Below, one piece after another: positions 1-62,270 of a stretch of DNA of 64,000 nt; positions within the stretch are counted from its first letter, which is position 1; each line of letters opens with the position of its first letter. A model generated the notes under the pieces. The model did not search any database. It was not told the origin of the DNA and saw nothing but the letters and a program-made list of their open reading frames with translations. Location of the stretch: assembly GCA_037013685.1 (NCBI GenBank), contig CM072894.1, forward strand, positions 18,842,949-18,906,948, written 5' to 3'. Origin of the DNA: Acridotheres tristis. Taxonomy: Eukaryota > Chordata > Aves > Passeriformes > Sturnidae. The position numbers and the translations under genes are program-made.

Positions 1-151
1 CCCATGCACTCCAGAAGCATTTACTCTGGTCAGTCTGTGCCACCCCAAAAGATTGTATTCCAAAACCAAAATGCAGACAAATGGCAAGAGAGGTTTTAGA
101 TAACCTTGGCCCAAATTACAGTAATACTGATTAAAATAAATACAGGCCTTG

Positions 152-210
152 GAATCATAGAATTGTTAAGGGTGGAAAAGACCTTTAAGATTATGGAGTC
201 CAACCATTAA
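152..210 (-). repeat. CR1 LINE 3'-end fragment
   Basis: The stretch reading AATCATAGAATTGTTAAGGG then TGGAAAAGACCTTTAAGATTA and GTCCAACC is the reverse complement of the characteristic CR1 3' tail (family pattern: ATCATAGAAT..GGTTGGAAGGGACCT..AGATCAT..GTCCAACC). Only the terminal 60 bp or so is left, as expected for heavily 5'-truncated copies in bird genomes. It is diverged, hence old. Confidence 0.85.
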
Positions 211-3200
211 CTATGATTTTGGAAAGTGAAGTGATTTCCATTTTCTCTTCTTTCCCTCTCTCCAACACTTGAGTCATAATAATGATGATTGGAACTTAAA
301 GGGAAGTATTCTTACTTTTAAATTTTATGATGGCCACTTCAGTTGCTATAATGGCACTGCACAGTGTCATTATTGCCTGTTTGATTCTAAGATTCATGGC
401 ATATGAGAACTGTTGAGATACTTCTTACAGTAGAAGCTATAAACAGACTTAAAACATACACCGCAATGAAAAACTGGGGACAGAATACTCAGAATTAGTA
501 ATTAATTAAAAATTGCTTCTTCATTCTCAGCTCCCATTTCACTAGTTTATTAGTTTAAGTAATGCATGGCCCACAATTTCTGCTTTCTGATAGAAGACTT
601 TATAAAATCAATAATGAAATAGATATAAATTTCAGCTCCATAATCCCAATTTAATTTGGTACAATCAGAGGAAAACACAGTCCTGCTCTGTTCAGCAGTG
701 CCAGTGTGGAAGAGCTCTCAGCTCTCAGCAGTGCCTGGTGCAGTGCAGATGCCCCTGTCTCAAGGAGACTGAACAAGCTCCTCCAAGCAAGGGCATTCAG
801 TGGAAGCAGAATGCAGCTCCCCCGTGCCCTGAGCAACTCCCACAGCCATTGGCATATCTCAGCAAGCATACCATTGCTTGGTGGTAATGGATTTGCTTTT
901 TGTGAATCTGTTTTATATTTGTCTCACTTGCCTGTGCCTAATCTTGCCCCTCCCCACAGAGGCAGGAGGACTGAGCTCTTCTGGGAAAACCCTGTCTCTG
1001 TTCTCTCATCCCTCTGGACTCAAGGAAGTGTTTGAAGTCCAACAGTGAGCTCTAGACTGGGGTATCTTTTGAAGGAAAAATCAAAGCATTAGAAGCAGTT
1101 TAAAAAGATCATTTAATGCCAAATACTGTATTTGAAGTAAGGTAAACGGTGTAAGGATTTATCTTTTTGGTATGCTGGCATGATAGTGGGGTGTATTTTT
1201 ACCCACTTTCAAAGAGCTTTGCAAAACAACTATTTAACCCTCCAAAGAGAATGTTAGGAACAGAAGGTGGTAGGGTAATTCCAGTAGCTTGCAACTTCTC
1301 TGAGTATCCTCACATTAGCAATCCATCTAGTTTTGCAGCTCTCTTACAAAGAGCTTTGTTAACTGCAATTAATTGTGTTGCATATTCCTTATGCATGCAC
1401 CAGGGAATAAAGCTGCTGCAAAAAAATGCACTGAAAACTTTCTTGAACAATTAAACCTTCAGCAATTCTTTCTACCTCTGTTATCTCAGTACGAACTTTT
1501 ATACAACTTGCTTCAGGCATGTCAATGTCTTTTCTGATTAAAGGAAAATATTGTAGATGGTAGTTCTCAGCATTCAAATTCTGCTGTTAATTTATAACTT
1601 TTATTTTTTTTCTAAAGATCAGGAAAAGATAAGGAAGGGACAAGGAAAGATGGCTTAAAAATCAGGTAACATGATGAGAATAAGATAAAGAGTACTATTA
1701 AATAAATGAAATAGTAGTGGACTGAATGTACATTGGGAGAAACATTATGTTGATGCACATTTTCTGACCAGTGTTAGTAAGTGCTAGAAAGAGCCAGGCA
1801 CAGCTGTGAACTTTCTGGATTCCCATGTGTTAATGGAATTGTGAAAAATGTAACTGTAGTTACACAGATGGCCACTGAATTTTTTAGGTTTGATTGTCGT
1901 TAAGCACAACAACATAACTAGTACAGAATGTTAACCTGTATCAGCTTCTCTTCAACATTACTGCACTTATGAGGTCCAAAACTTTAGAGCTCTGCTAGAC
2001 ACGATGGACCCAAATCACGAAGCACTGCTGCTTCTTTGACTATAGGTCCCACCTGCAGCCCCTATCCTTTGCAAACCTGAACTCCCAGTGGACAGAACTG
2101 AGTTAAAACAAAGCCATGATTGTTAAGGCCTTGAGTCCATGACCACTCAACGTTGCCTTTCAGAGATTGCACTGCCTGTGCTCGAGGTCCAGTCTGACAC
2201 AGCAGGGCTTGGTGACCTGAACCAGCCTGCTCTGAAAGCTCTAAGACCTGCCCTGCTCCCCTGGCCGGGCTCCTGCCAGACTGCCCCCTGCCACCGGCCC
2301 TGCTGGCACCCAGAGCTCCCAGGCTGCCCTGTCCTTGCTGCACCCTGACTGATGCAGATGTACACAGTCACCTTCCAGATTGCTCCAGGTCTGGGAATAC
2401 AGCCAAGGCTAAACAAAACCAGAAAATATATTCTCCCTTGTATGCACCTAAATGCATATGTGCTCACCCCATGGTCTGTGATAAGTTCCAGGAATAAGCC
2501 CATGGGTAAAAGTAATCAAAGTTTATAGAAGAGTAAGGAATGGTATTGTAAAACTATGGTGGGACAAATATGAGAGATCTTTTATAGAGCATTGATCAAC
2601 CTTCAAACCTAGAAACTGACAGCCTGCAAGTGAGGTAGCTCTGTTTGTTTCTGATTACAGAGTGTCCCTGTCCCTGTCACCTGGCTGAGAGAAGTAAGTT
2701 CATTCTCTCCTTGCAGTTTGAGGGCACTGCTAAATGATGCTGTGTGGCAGTCTCTGCAGAGACCTTGAGGATTGATGGGGTGGTGGAGCCTGAGATTGTG
2801 TTGATTCTGCAACCATAGGAAGCCTGTCTGCCTGCCTTGCAGTATTGCTCTTCCTCCATTAAGTAAGTGGTTCTAGCATCCAGGCTAGCCAGCTTGGCAA
2901 CTTTCGGGGCACAAGGTTAAAATTCTTCAAAATCTGAGTAAACATCAGCTCTTTCTGTTTTGAAACCTCTCATTTGAAAGTGGTAGTTCTTTGTGTTTGT
3001 CTGACTTGTCTCTACAAGCAATATGAAATAATTCATCAAGAGAGAGGAAATATCGCCTGAAACTTGCTGAGGAATATAAGATCAGCACTAATACAAATCA
3101 ATACAGGTTACTTTCCTGATTCATAATGTGTGTTAGGTTGCAATTCCCATGGCTGAAGGCAGCCTGCCTAATATATTTCAGTCTAGTACTTGAATCAATG

Positions 3201-6081
3201 CCCAGCTCTGCAGAATATAAGATTTTCATTTACATGTAATAGTGAGTTTTGAGGCCTGCTGAGAGATCTCACTTTGTCATTGGAGTACACAGGTTTTTAA
3301 ATATGTTTGGATGTGCGCCCTAAGAAAAGTCCTACTGGTGATGGTGAATGAGCAGAACTATTTCCAGCTCGGGGTCATTGTGGTCAGCAGAGAGAGTTTC
3401 CTGAAGGGTGTCATCATTCATATGCTGCTGCATCACTTGTACTGTATCCAGTGTGCCTTGGACAGTGGGACTGAGTTCTGCATCTCTCATCAGTCACCTT
3501 TGCATTCCCTGCAAATATAGCTGGCAAATTTTCTTCTTCTTTTTTTTTTTCAACCTGAAATATTGGCAGATTTGGGATAAACATACTTCAACTGATTTAA
3601 GACCTTCCTTCTGATTTTTGAATAGTTCATACATCAATGCTTCACAGAAGTCACATAGTTGAATAAAGATTTTACCAGAATCTCTAGGCTGCTTTGAAGA
3701 GGACTAGTATTATGTGCAGTTCAAATGTTAATTCAAACAAACATAACCAAAACTATTTTATTCATATTGCAGGAAAATCTTGTGTAAGCCTAGAGCAGTT
3801 AATCTTTTGTTATTTTTTTACTTTACTGCTCAGAATCTAAGACATTACTTAAAAGTGTAAGTCTTTATTATTTGATTTAAGACATTTGGAGGACAAGATC
3901 TGAATCTAAAAAGTAAATATATTTTCTCAATATGCTCTTCTAATTGTTCAATATAGAATTTGTACTGCATAATCTGTCAGGGAATATCAATAAATATTCA
4001 CACACTTTGTGTGAAAATAAAGATTTTGCATTGTTTATTTTATTAAAAATAGTAGCATTTTATTGCAGCAGAATAGAGAATTCTTGCAAATGTTATAACT
4101 CCTGCATATTTTGAGTTTACATATTGTACTGCTTCAAGCAGCAAAATATAACTTCAGAAGTACATCAAAGAGACAACATAAACTTGTCTCTTTAAGTGCA
4201 GGACAACAAAAAGCCCTTAATGTATTGTCACTTGTTGGGAGACTTGGAAGCATTAACAAAACCAAACTCATATTTTATTCTTTGTTTCACAAGGCAGCAA
4301 AGGAAATATTAATTTATTTTGCTATTATTAAAGGCTACTATGTTTCTGCCTATTAGAGAAAAACTATCCAATTTAAAAGCAAATACAAAACCCATTGAGC
4401 CTCCCTTAACTACAGTATTAATACATTTTTGGAATACATTCAAACATCTGCTTGCTAAAAAGCTTATAGCAGAGAAAGGAGTTTCTAGCCTGGGGTGGTT
4501 TAATGACCATAGGAAAGTCCTTAGCTAGTTTTAATGCTTCAAATTTCTTTCTGGCCAGATTAAAAAAAAATTAATATTTTTAAAATTTCATGTGATAAAT
4601 AGAATCTACTTAGATGGCTAGCAACTTTAAAATGTCAGTGATTCTTAGCTGAAATAGCACTGCCACTAGTGATAGAGAAAACTCATTTGTTCTGCTTGTT
4701 TTGTATCAGGAGATTTGGTGGTCTTGCCTCAGCTCTGCAGCAAGCCATTATTCTTACATCTCATTTTGTATGTGTGTGGTATCACACCTTTCTGGGAGCT
4801 GGATAAGCTGCCATGTGTTCCTTTTTTCCTTCGACTGTCTCTTGTTGGAGATGACCTTATCTGTCATCTCTGATACTTGTTCCCATCTCTTCTTGTGCCT
4901 CCAGCTTCCTCCATTATAAGTATTCTAGTTGGGAGTTTTCTATCAAAAATGTCTGCAGGTTACTGTCAATGAGTCATTGTTAGGACTGTCAAATTATACT
5001 TTGTGCTATTAAATAACAGGATATGGCATCAATGAAACTGAATCTGACACTGTTTCCCTACAATCTTTTTCAATAGGGATGATATTCCTTTCAAGAGACT
5101 TCCAGCACTCTACTAAATTAAGGGATAAAGACAACCAACTTTACTGTGATCTGCCCAAACTTGTACCACACAAACTGCAACTTAAAATATTTATGTAGCT
5201 AAAAAAGGCTGACTTTGTCAATCAGCTGCTTAGCTGAGATACTCCTTTAGCATATCTGTTCCAGAAAATTCAGAATATTAAATTGCATATTTTCGCTATC
5301 AGCATAGACAGTTCTATGAAAGATTTTACCCATGCCCTTTTTTTCTTTTTTTTCGTCTTCAGGAAATCCTCTTTTGTCCCTGCTGAGCTTGTGTTGGGCC
5401 ATACCTTGTTTGCTTTTTAAATCCGCATATAGCCTACAATTTTTATTACATTTTGATCTTAAAGATCAGTCCTCACCTGTCTTAAAAAAAAATATTAAAA
5501 TTAGCATATGAGTAAGATCTTGCTCCAGAATTGTTAAGTGGAGCTGGGCACCCCCTGTCCCAATTTGTGCTAATGGCTTTAGCTTTGTAAGGTGTGCCCT
5601 TAAGAATCTTATTCTTGACAACCATAGCCCACATTTTGTACAATCATTTTCCCGGTGTTTTGTTTGGTTTTGTGTTTTTTGTTTTGCTTTGTTTTTTAAT
5701 CTAATCATTATTTCCCTGCCTGCCTTTGACTTGTCTTCACTCATGGAAGCAAAGGTTTTCAGGGTTTTTGTGACGTTTAATGTATCTTTTAGGACTACCT
5801 GCCAGTCTTCCTGGATTCAGAGCTCTGCCACCTTTCCTCCCTCAGTGCCATATTTTCCACCCTCTGCAAATTTCTTCCTAGAGTGGATAACTTCAGTTGT
5901 GTCAGCATGTTCAGCAGGCTAACCAAGACTGTGGACTATTGAAAGACTGGGAAAGATATTTCTGTTCACACTTCCAGCCGCAACCCAGTCAAGTGTAAAA
6001 AAACAAGATAAGTTCATAAAAGAACACGGCTTAGACTGGTTTCATATTTCCTTAGAGTTTCTCTTTCCTTTGGTTAAAAAA

Positions 6082-6132
6082 TATTACACATGTACATTTC
6101 AAATACATGTGTAATACACTGCTCAAGTGTAT
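6082..6132. repeat. Inverted repeats forming two overlapping hairpins
   Basis: TATTACACATGTA (6082-6094) and TACATGTGTAATA (6104-6116) are perfect 13-bp arms with a 9-nt loop. A second hairpin, ATACACT (6114-6120) with AGTGTAT (6126-6132), shares the end of the first. Confidence 0.8.
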
Positions 6133-6331
6133 TTTGTAATAAAAATTCATAGCAAACTTATTCTAAGTAAACAGTATCTGAGGTGCATGATGAAGAACTT
6201 TCAGCTACTGTAGGAAATGAGCTGACATGCCAAGAATTTTTTTGTTTGTTGAGGCGTTTTTTTCACACTACCAGTACAGATTCAAATGAAAGCTCTGTTT
6301 AAGTATCTTCCTGTGTCATTTGTACTGCTAG

Positions 6332-6400
6332 ATCACAGAATCAGAGAACCATAGAACGGTTAGGGTTGGAATAGACCTCTGAAGATCATTATCTAGATAT
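6332..6400 (-). repeat. CR1 LINE 3'-end fragment
   Basis: ATCACAGAATCAGAGAACCA followed by TAGAACGGTTAGGGTTGGAA and TAGACCTCTGAAGATCAT matches the inverted CR1 3' terminus, including the ATCACAGAATCA terminal repeat that typifies CR1 ends. It is a short, 5'-truncated, diverged copy inserted in minus orientation. Confidence 0.87.
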
Positions 6401-9400
6401 TCAATTGTACCAGAGCTTCCAGAAACCTCATTCTTCACATCAAATACCATTCTTACCTTTTGGTTGTTTGCCCTCAATATTCTCCCTGGACCTTACACAT
6501 CCCAGAGCAGGATGTGCCTGCTGCCCTGGCTTCTAGCATCCTCTTCCCATGCAGCTCTCTCTGGTGCCACTCAAAGATCACATCCCAGAACTACACCACT
6601 CCAGCTGATGCTCTGGCTAAGTGCTATGACCTGTATCAAGTGAGTACTTTCATAACAGCACTAAGCCATATGTTGGTGTAATCACTGGTTAAAAAAAGCT
6701 GTGTCTATGCTAGGGCATGTTTACTAACAGAGATAATTTGCATTTCACTGGCACCATTTCCTTGTATATTTTTCAATATATTGACAAAATCAGGCTTTTA
6801 TATCAATACAATAAGTACCCTTACATGAGCACAACAAACAAAACTAGTCAAAGTGTGGCTTCTGCAGCTGTGCTTAGTTTTGCAATTGTACTGGCCAGGA
6901 TGCCAGGTCAGAGTGCAGACTTTGGTTGCTGTATTTTCAGGGGATGCATTGCAGGATGTAACAGCAAAGTCTGCTTAAACTATAGTAGCTGATACTTGTG
7001 CACACTTGATTCTACTATTGTTAAAGCAGGAAACAAAATTAAGAGTCCTCTCTTGGCGTGTTATACCTAGTTGTATATACTAAAAGTAAGGCTTTTATGG
7101 GTACGTCATCTGTGGATAATGATGTCTGTTGAGTGTACTTTGTATATTTTAATGATATGCCAGTAAATCTTAAAAAAATGTTATGCTTAAACTGCCTAAT
7201 TTCTGTTTCTCATCTATTAAAAACACAGTGTTGATGAGTTTAGATTTCTGTTATTCTTGGAAAAATTAGATTTTTAAAGAAATCATAAAAATAACGAGAT
7301 ATGTTAGAAAAAAATGTTATTTATAATTCTACATTTAAATTCCTTTTCTGAATTACACAAATTATGCAAGATCCAAAGCAATTGTTAAAGGTCTTTAAAA
7401 GAAGACTACCATCTAAATTTTTGAGTCAACAAATGTGTGGGTTTTTTTAATGCTGTGAACATTCTAGGAGATACAGAGAGGAGAGAAAGAAGTGTTTAGG
7501 AATGTTAAAGCACCTCACTGTTTTGAGGAAGAGAAATTTTTCTTTGGTTTGAGTTCTATTTTTAATGCCTTAACTGGTATTTTAATCTTCCTAGAGTAGA
7601 GGCTACTCATTTGCTGGATTTACTCCATGTTGCTGGGGTTTTGTTTCAGACATTATCCAAAGCTTATCTTAATCCAGGAAGCTTTATGAGATTTAGCTCA
7701 TACACAGGAAAAGATGATAACTTCTCTACTTTCCCCTTTGGGTAGTTTCTTGCAGTGTTTCAGCACTTTATTAAGAGTAGAGGGAATTAGAGCAATAGGC
7801 AATTTTCTGAATTAAAATCTGAAGCCACACTGACAGTACTTTTGCTCTTTCACATGGCTCTGGAAATTAATGGTGGGTATGGCAAACAGTCATAACAAGA
7901 GAAACACTCAAGAGTTATTGATGCTAAGCCCATGTTGCCAGGGCTCTGAGCACACCAACTGCATTTGCAGCCTCTTTACCTACACCTAGTTTACTGTCTG
8001 TACTCAAGGCCAGCTCAGACATGGTGCTGCTCTGCAATCCCGAATCAAGGTGCTGTGAAAACAACCAAGTTTTAAGACAGAGGTATGGCAAACCTTGCCT
8101 GGGTCCTCTGCTGTGTTCAAGCTCAGACCTTTGCCTGTGGTTCTTGCCTGAGCAATGCTGTAGCTATGCTTGGTCCTTGCCTGAGCCTGCTTACACTGTC
8201 ATAGAGCTCAGTCTTACGCCTTGATGATCCTGACCTTGCCTTGCTGACTGAGCTCTCTAGCTGCAGCTTGGACCTGCCCTGTCCCTAGACTCATCTGGCA
8301 GTCATTGGACTCTTAGCTGGCTCACTGTTCTTTGTTTCATAGTTGAGTTTCATATACAGGCACACTTACAGCACTTAGATTTAAAAAATATTTCAACTTA
8401 CATCCTCAAAATGAAAAGGAAGCCCTGTAGAAATGTTTAAATTACAAGAACTCAAGCACATTATAAACATTGCTGCATTGAAGCTTGTAGCTTTCCAGTA
8501 AAATATGAATTGTTTCTTCCCTGATACTATAAAAAGAAAATGAACAAAGGCTAGGGTCCTTTACTCGAATGATGAATAGACTTTTTTAATTAAGGTGCTG
8601 CGTGGTCATTCCATGACCATCTAACAAAGATAAAACTGTGCTCCTGCTTAAATGGAGGCATTACCTATTTCCCACTACTGGCCACATTTTTCTCACATCT
8701 CCCTCGTTTATCCCATCTTTGGCTAACCAGTGACTAGCCAATATTTTCAGATGAGCCAAACCAGGGACTGGCTGTCAGCCAGATTGGATCCCTGATCTCA
8801 CAAAGTTGTGTGAAATCTCATCCTTAGAAAATACATATCACACTCCCAGTTTTGCTACAGAGTTCTTTTATGACCTTTAGCAAATCCCTTAAGCTTTTTC
8901 TGTTTCCACTTGTGAAATTGAGGTAATTATATTCTCCAGTCTCTTTGTATGTGAAGATTAATTTATTAATATGCATGAGATGTTCATATCCTACAGTGAT
9001 GAAAGCCATAGAAGATCCTAGATCAAATCTTTTATATATTTGAATTTTATTCATTCACAGCTATGGAGAGTTTATTCCTGCTAAAAGCTTCAGTCAGCCA
9101 GACACCTCCACATCATCTTAATTACATTAAACTGTAGTTCAAAAGCAACAATTATATTTAGTTCACTGTCGTTTTCATGGTGACTGTATCCTAAATTCAT
9201 CCAAATAGTGAATAGTGGAAATTATGATTCCTGCAGGTTCCAAAAAGGTTATTGTTGCCAATACATGAATGGCTAGAATGTAAATATTCTAAATGCATGC
9301 AAAATTCTGAATTTTGAAGGTTTGAAATGTATAATGATTGATGTGCCATCATGATTTAGGTAATTATCCACTGGGGCTCATGGTACTAGAATGAGCTAGT

Positions 9401-10109
9401 AATATTTAGTTGGGGATTTAAAGTTTTGGGTGGTTTGGCAGCAAGAGCAAGTTGTGAAGGCTGAGCTGCTGTGACAGGAGTTCCCAGCATGTAAAGCCAG
9501 CTGTGACATTGAGGAACAAGCTCTGGTAACACTGAGGCTGCTTCTGCTCCCCAGCTCTGCAGAGAAGCTCACCCAGGCTCCATTGTTCTTTTTAAGTTGT
9601 GTCTGCAGTATGCCTGTCAGGGCTCCTCACCTTCAAAGGAGCTGAGAAAAGATGTGAACATTTCCTCTACCTGTGGCCTGAAAACCAGGTTAACAAAAAA
9701 TACCCAAAAAAAAGCTTTTTGCAAGGACTGGCAACAGCTTGGGGTTTGACATATAAGTAAATAATTAAAAGGCCCATTTGACTACATAGCAACAAACTCT
9801 AGCTTAATGGTTATTGGCTCAATAATCATTAATATCCATTATTAATATTAATAGCTTTTTCCTCGGGTCTTAAGAGGACAAATCTGCTGAGTGGAACAGC
9901 TTGCAAAGGTTTATGGGGTAGAGTGGGGGGGTGGAAGGAGAAGAAAAGAGATGAAGGCATCAAGGCCTTCAACCTAGGAAAAAACAGAAATGGCTTATTT
10001 TGTAAGGTCACTATGCTTTGATGAACCTTAACTTCGGTAAAACTTAGTAAGAACTCAGCTGACAGTGCCGTTAGAATTGATGGCTTCTCAGTGTAAATGT
10101 TCCAGTGTT
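6401..10109. other. Upstream intergenic sequence, no gene seen
   Basis: AT-rich, non-coding. At about 8,080-8,330 there is a block with recurring TTGCCTG-type words. A 7-G run lies at about 9,926. No open frame with recognisable protein character. Confidence 0.5.
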
Positions 10110-10325
10110 TCCATCTCAACATGAGGAAGAACTTCTCTGCATTAAGTATTGCACAGCACTGGAACACACTGCCCAGGGAGGTGGTGAAGTCTCCTTTTCT
10201 GAAGACATTTGAAACCCACCTGGACACATTCCTGTGTAACTTGCTCTAGGTGACCTGCCTTGGTTGGGACAGGGTTGGACTGGATGATCTCAAGAGGTCT
10301 CTTCTAACCCAAATGATTCTGTATT
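10110..10325 (+). repeat. CR1 LINE 3'-end fragment (about 215 bp)
   Basis: Plus-oriented CR1 tail. Landmarks in order are GAGGAAGAACTTCTCTGC (10123), GCACTGGAACACACTGCCCA, GGGAGGTGGTGAAGTCTCC, GACACATTCCTGTG, TTGGACTGGATGATCTCAAG and the terminal CCAAATGATTCTGTATT. This is the best-preserved repeat in the window and strong evidence for a sauropsid, probably avian, source. It retains the end of the CR1 3' region but no intact reading frame; a 132-codon open frame on the opposite strand (9829-10227) is incidental. Confidence 0.95.
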
Positions 10326-11309
10326 AAGTACAATGCATTTTGTGAATTGCTAAGAGGGAACTCATGTATTCTCTGTGAACAGAAACTAATCCAAGGAAGC
10401 CTCCTACATCCAACAATAATGGGCATGTTACCTATTTAACTGTGCACTCACTAGAGGAGAAAGGGAGGTTGAAAGCATTAAGTCTGCTCCCATCAGCACC
10501 AGCTGCTGTTGTGTCAGCCTCCATATCTCATGACATTGCTTAAAGCACAGCCATCCCTCAGTGCTACCAAATTAGAGGCTTTCAGACCTTACCTACATAA
10601 TTGCAGAGAGCTGTGCTGTATGTGATAGTCATAACTGCATTTTTAGGCCATTTTTGGAAGAGAAGGTGGTTTTACTTCACTCATTTCTCTGAGGTAGTTT
10701 AAGTGACACTAGAGAGAAGAGTTCCTTCTTGCTCTGGGTTAGTCTGTGGTAGGTTATATTGCTGTTTTGGTTGCATCTTGCATGATGCCTTTTTATTCAG
10801 AAAAAAGTAGTTTGGGTGGATGCTGTCCCTTGTCTATGTTACCAGCATACATACCGTTGCTTATAAACTCCAGTCCTTATGCTGGTCTGTGATTTTATAT
10901 AGGTATGCTTATGTTTGAAATTAGTTAGTTAGTCTGCAATGTCGTTGTAAGCACCAATGCTATCTTGCCTAAATTCTGCAAACCTAGAAAAGGAGTTATT
11001 TTGCTCTGAACACTTTTTTGTCCCATCTACAGAAGGTACTGTGGGCAACTTTCAAAAGGTCTGAGCGTGGCTTAACTCTTTTGCCATAGTGGCCTATGTG
11101 GTTTTAAATATTGCCAGTTTTGATTGTAACTTGCTGTGTAAAGCCTTTGTTCACTTTGGAATCAATCATTTGGCGACTCGACTCAGTGACAGACAATCTC
11201 ATGGAATCCTACGTCTTCAGGCACTCAGAAGGACCAAATCACACTCAGACAGGACCATTCTGAACTGTCATCAATTCGGAAAACAGTGATTTTTACATGA
11301 GTCCTATCA

Positions 11310-11560
11310 GTTTCTCTCCAAACCGGCAGCTGCTATTCTCCCCAGAGTGCGGGAAGCCGTGCGAAGGGAAGGGCTCTGTCTGCGGGGCCGAGCCCGGGGC
11401 TGCAGCGGGCGAGCGGCTCCCGGCCCCCGGCGCGGCAGCGAGACCTGCCCCGGAGCTGCGCCCTGAGCGCACGGAACACAGCCCGCGGCTCCGGCTGCTT
11501 ACTCCGCTGCTACCCGGCAATTTCAGCGAACTACAGAGCGCAGGTGCCCGCTAGAAATAC
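11310..11560. promoter_or_regulatory. Small CpG-rich patch 2.2 kb upstream of STK39
   Basis: About 250 bp with frequent CpG (for example GCGGGCGAGCGGCTCC, CCCCCGGCGCGGCAGCG) set in AT-rich DNA. It ends in a GCGCAG/GTGCCC junction that could act as a plus-strand donor. It could be an upstream or bidirectional promoter, a non-coding RNA first exon or an enhancer. Both strands have open frames of 75-85 codons, without recognisable protein; I read these as compositional. Confidence 0.45.
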
Positions 11561-13029
11561 CCACAATTGCAGGGATTAGTTGGGCGAATTGGGGCAATAA
11601 TCAGGACAGAAATAACTATAATGGTATCAGATGTTAACCAGCAGTTTAAAGAGCGATATGGCAGTAGCATCACAGAAATTCATGGCTCAGAAACTAACAC
11701 CTCCAACCTCCTCCCCCCAGCAACAACTGAGTGCAGATGGAGAAGTTGGCTATTTTCCATCAATACTGAGTAACCCATTTTCTCTGCTGATTGATTTGGC
11801 CTGTGCTGTTGCTCTTTTACTATTTTTTTATGCTATTCCTGGCAGAAAGGTCTTGGCATTAAACTTAATGCTGAATGACAATTTAATACTTCCTCTTCCA
11901 AGTCTTGCTGACCTTTAGTTTTGTGGCAAGTAATTGCTAATTTGTATATAGGAAAATACTTTAATCATCTAGCTTTTAAAAATGAGATTGAAAGGAATCA
12001 TTAGTTTAGCACAAAAATGTGCAGTATTTTTATTCTACTGCTAGAAGTCTCTATACTAAGCTGAACTGTTGCTTGTGAGAAAATGGAAGTGTAGTACACA
12101 AATATTTGCAAGTTGCTGACACACCTGATGAATCATGAAGCACTGGGGGTAGGACTTCCTTCAGCTTTCTCAGCAACACAACAAAATAGAAGTAACTTGC
12201 TTTCCTTTTTGGAATAACCTTCAATTACCTCAGTCCTCACTGAATTAACCACACACGTAAAAAATTAGTTAGTGAAAGGGCATTATCCCGAACTGATAAA
12301 AGTAGCTAACAGGCGTTAGTTGTTACATGTATCTTTTCTTGACTTTAAATCATACTTCATCATACATACTAATAATTTCCGAGGTTCCGTTCTTTTAGAC
12401 AGTGCTATAGCTTTCCTGTTCACATACTGTATTCGTTCTAATTACCTTAAATTCATTCAGGAGCGGGAAGTAAGATTTTGAACTATATGGAAAACATATA
12501 TCACCACTCTTCTTCTCAGAGCTCCATAAATCTTAAAATGCAAAGCATTCAAAGTAGGAGTGAGACTGTAGGCTACACAAACAACTTTTTTCTAAATTAC
12601 TTCATAGTAAGTAAAATCTTGATGATATTATTGAACACTTGACACTACTAAGAGTGTAGAAGAAAAAAAAATCTATACTATTATTAACAGCGGAGTTTCA
12701 TTTAACCCCAGGTTGGTTTTTCTTTTAACCTTTCACTGTATAAAGGGAAGAACTAGAGACGTTTAATCATGATTCTTATTTGTTTAAATCATCGAGTTCT
12801 GGTTAGCCAAGGGAAACATTTTCAACTGTCCTCAGTCCTTCTAGGTGGCATGAGCTGAGGCAGTTTCTGCACTGAAGTGACACAGTGCAGCTGTCCTACT
12901 CATCCTGGAGAGGGCTACTCGTCATACGGATTTAAACACCTTGCAGGACGGCAGCACGATCACCAATGAAAGCAAATGCTTTCTTCACGTCCTCAAATTC
13001 GAATATAAGTTATCTTGCAGCAGCGGCGC
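11561..13029. other. Upstream proximal region, no gene seen
   Basis: AT-rich sequence between the small CpG patch and the main CpG island. The open frame at 11631-11918 (95 codons, hydrophobic middle) has no recognisable family and I do not call it a gene. Confidence 0.5.
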
Positions 13030-13717
13030 TCTCAGCAGTGACACTTCTGTGTGAGCTGTGCTCCAGAGCAGTCTGTGTGCTTATGCTATCGGCCTAGCAG
13101 GTGCTTTAGCGTCCGCCAGGAGACGTGGCTTTCCTCCCTTCCTGCAGCCCTAACCGGCTCGGCCCCGGCGGGGTCCGGCAGTCCGCCGGCAGGGCCATGG
13201 CCTGCACACGCCCAGCCCGCCGCCCTGGGCAGGACATCGCACAGAGCATCCCAGCGAGCCGCGGGATGAGCGAGGGAGAGCGATGCGAGAGCTGCCGCCA
13301 GCCGGCGGGCAGGCAGGTAGGTTACGAGGCGCTGGGGGAGGCGACGAGCATCGGGGTGCGCGGGGCCGCTCCCGCGGGGCGCCTCGGCCACAGCGCCCGC
13401 GCTTCGCCCCGGGGCGGGGGCGCGTCAAGGGGACCCCGCCCGGCTCCGCCGGCACCGACACCGGCACCGCCCGGGGCCGCCGGGCCCAGGCGCCGCGCTC
13501 GGGCTCCGTCTCTCCGCAGCGGCGCGGGGCGAGCGGCCGGGGCCGGCGGCGACGCCCGCCTCTGCCTCCTCCCCCTCGGTGCCCTGCCTCCTCCCTCCGC
13601 CGGGCGGGCGGCCGGCTGCGCGGGCAGGGCGGGCGGGAGGCACCGCGCGGCTGAAAGGTGTTGCTGGAGGGGAAGTTTGGAGAAGGTCGTCGGGTGCCTG
13701 GGCGCTCCGGCAGCATC

Positions 13718-62270
<48,553 letters not shown>

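Larger units (their letters stand above)
1..6330. other. Upstream intergenic sequence, no gene seen
   Basis: AT-rich non-coding sequence. It contains a CR1 tail at about 152-210, a hairpin at 6082-6116 and a GC-richer stretch at about 2140-2350. Open frames are short (up to about 118 codons), overlap on both strands and show no recognisable protein. In mammals the gene lying beyond STK39's 5' end is CERS6; I saw none of its exons here. Confidence 0.6.

Noticed and set aside
9829..10227. 132-codon minus-strand open frame
   Set aside because: It overlaps a plus-strand CR1 tail and has no recognisable protein.
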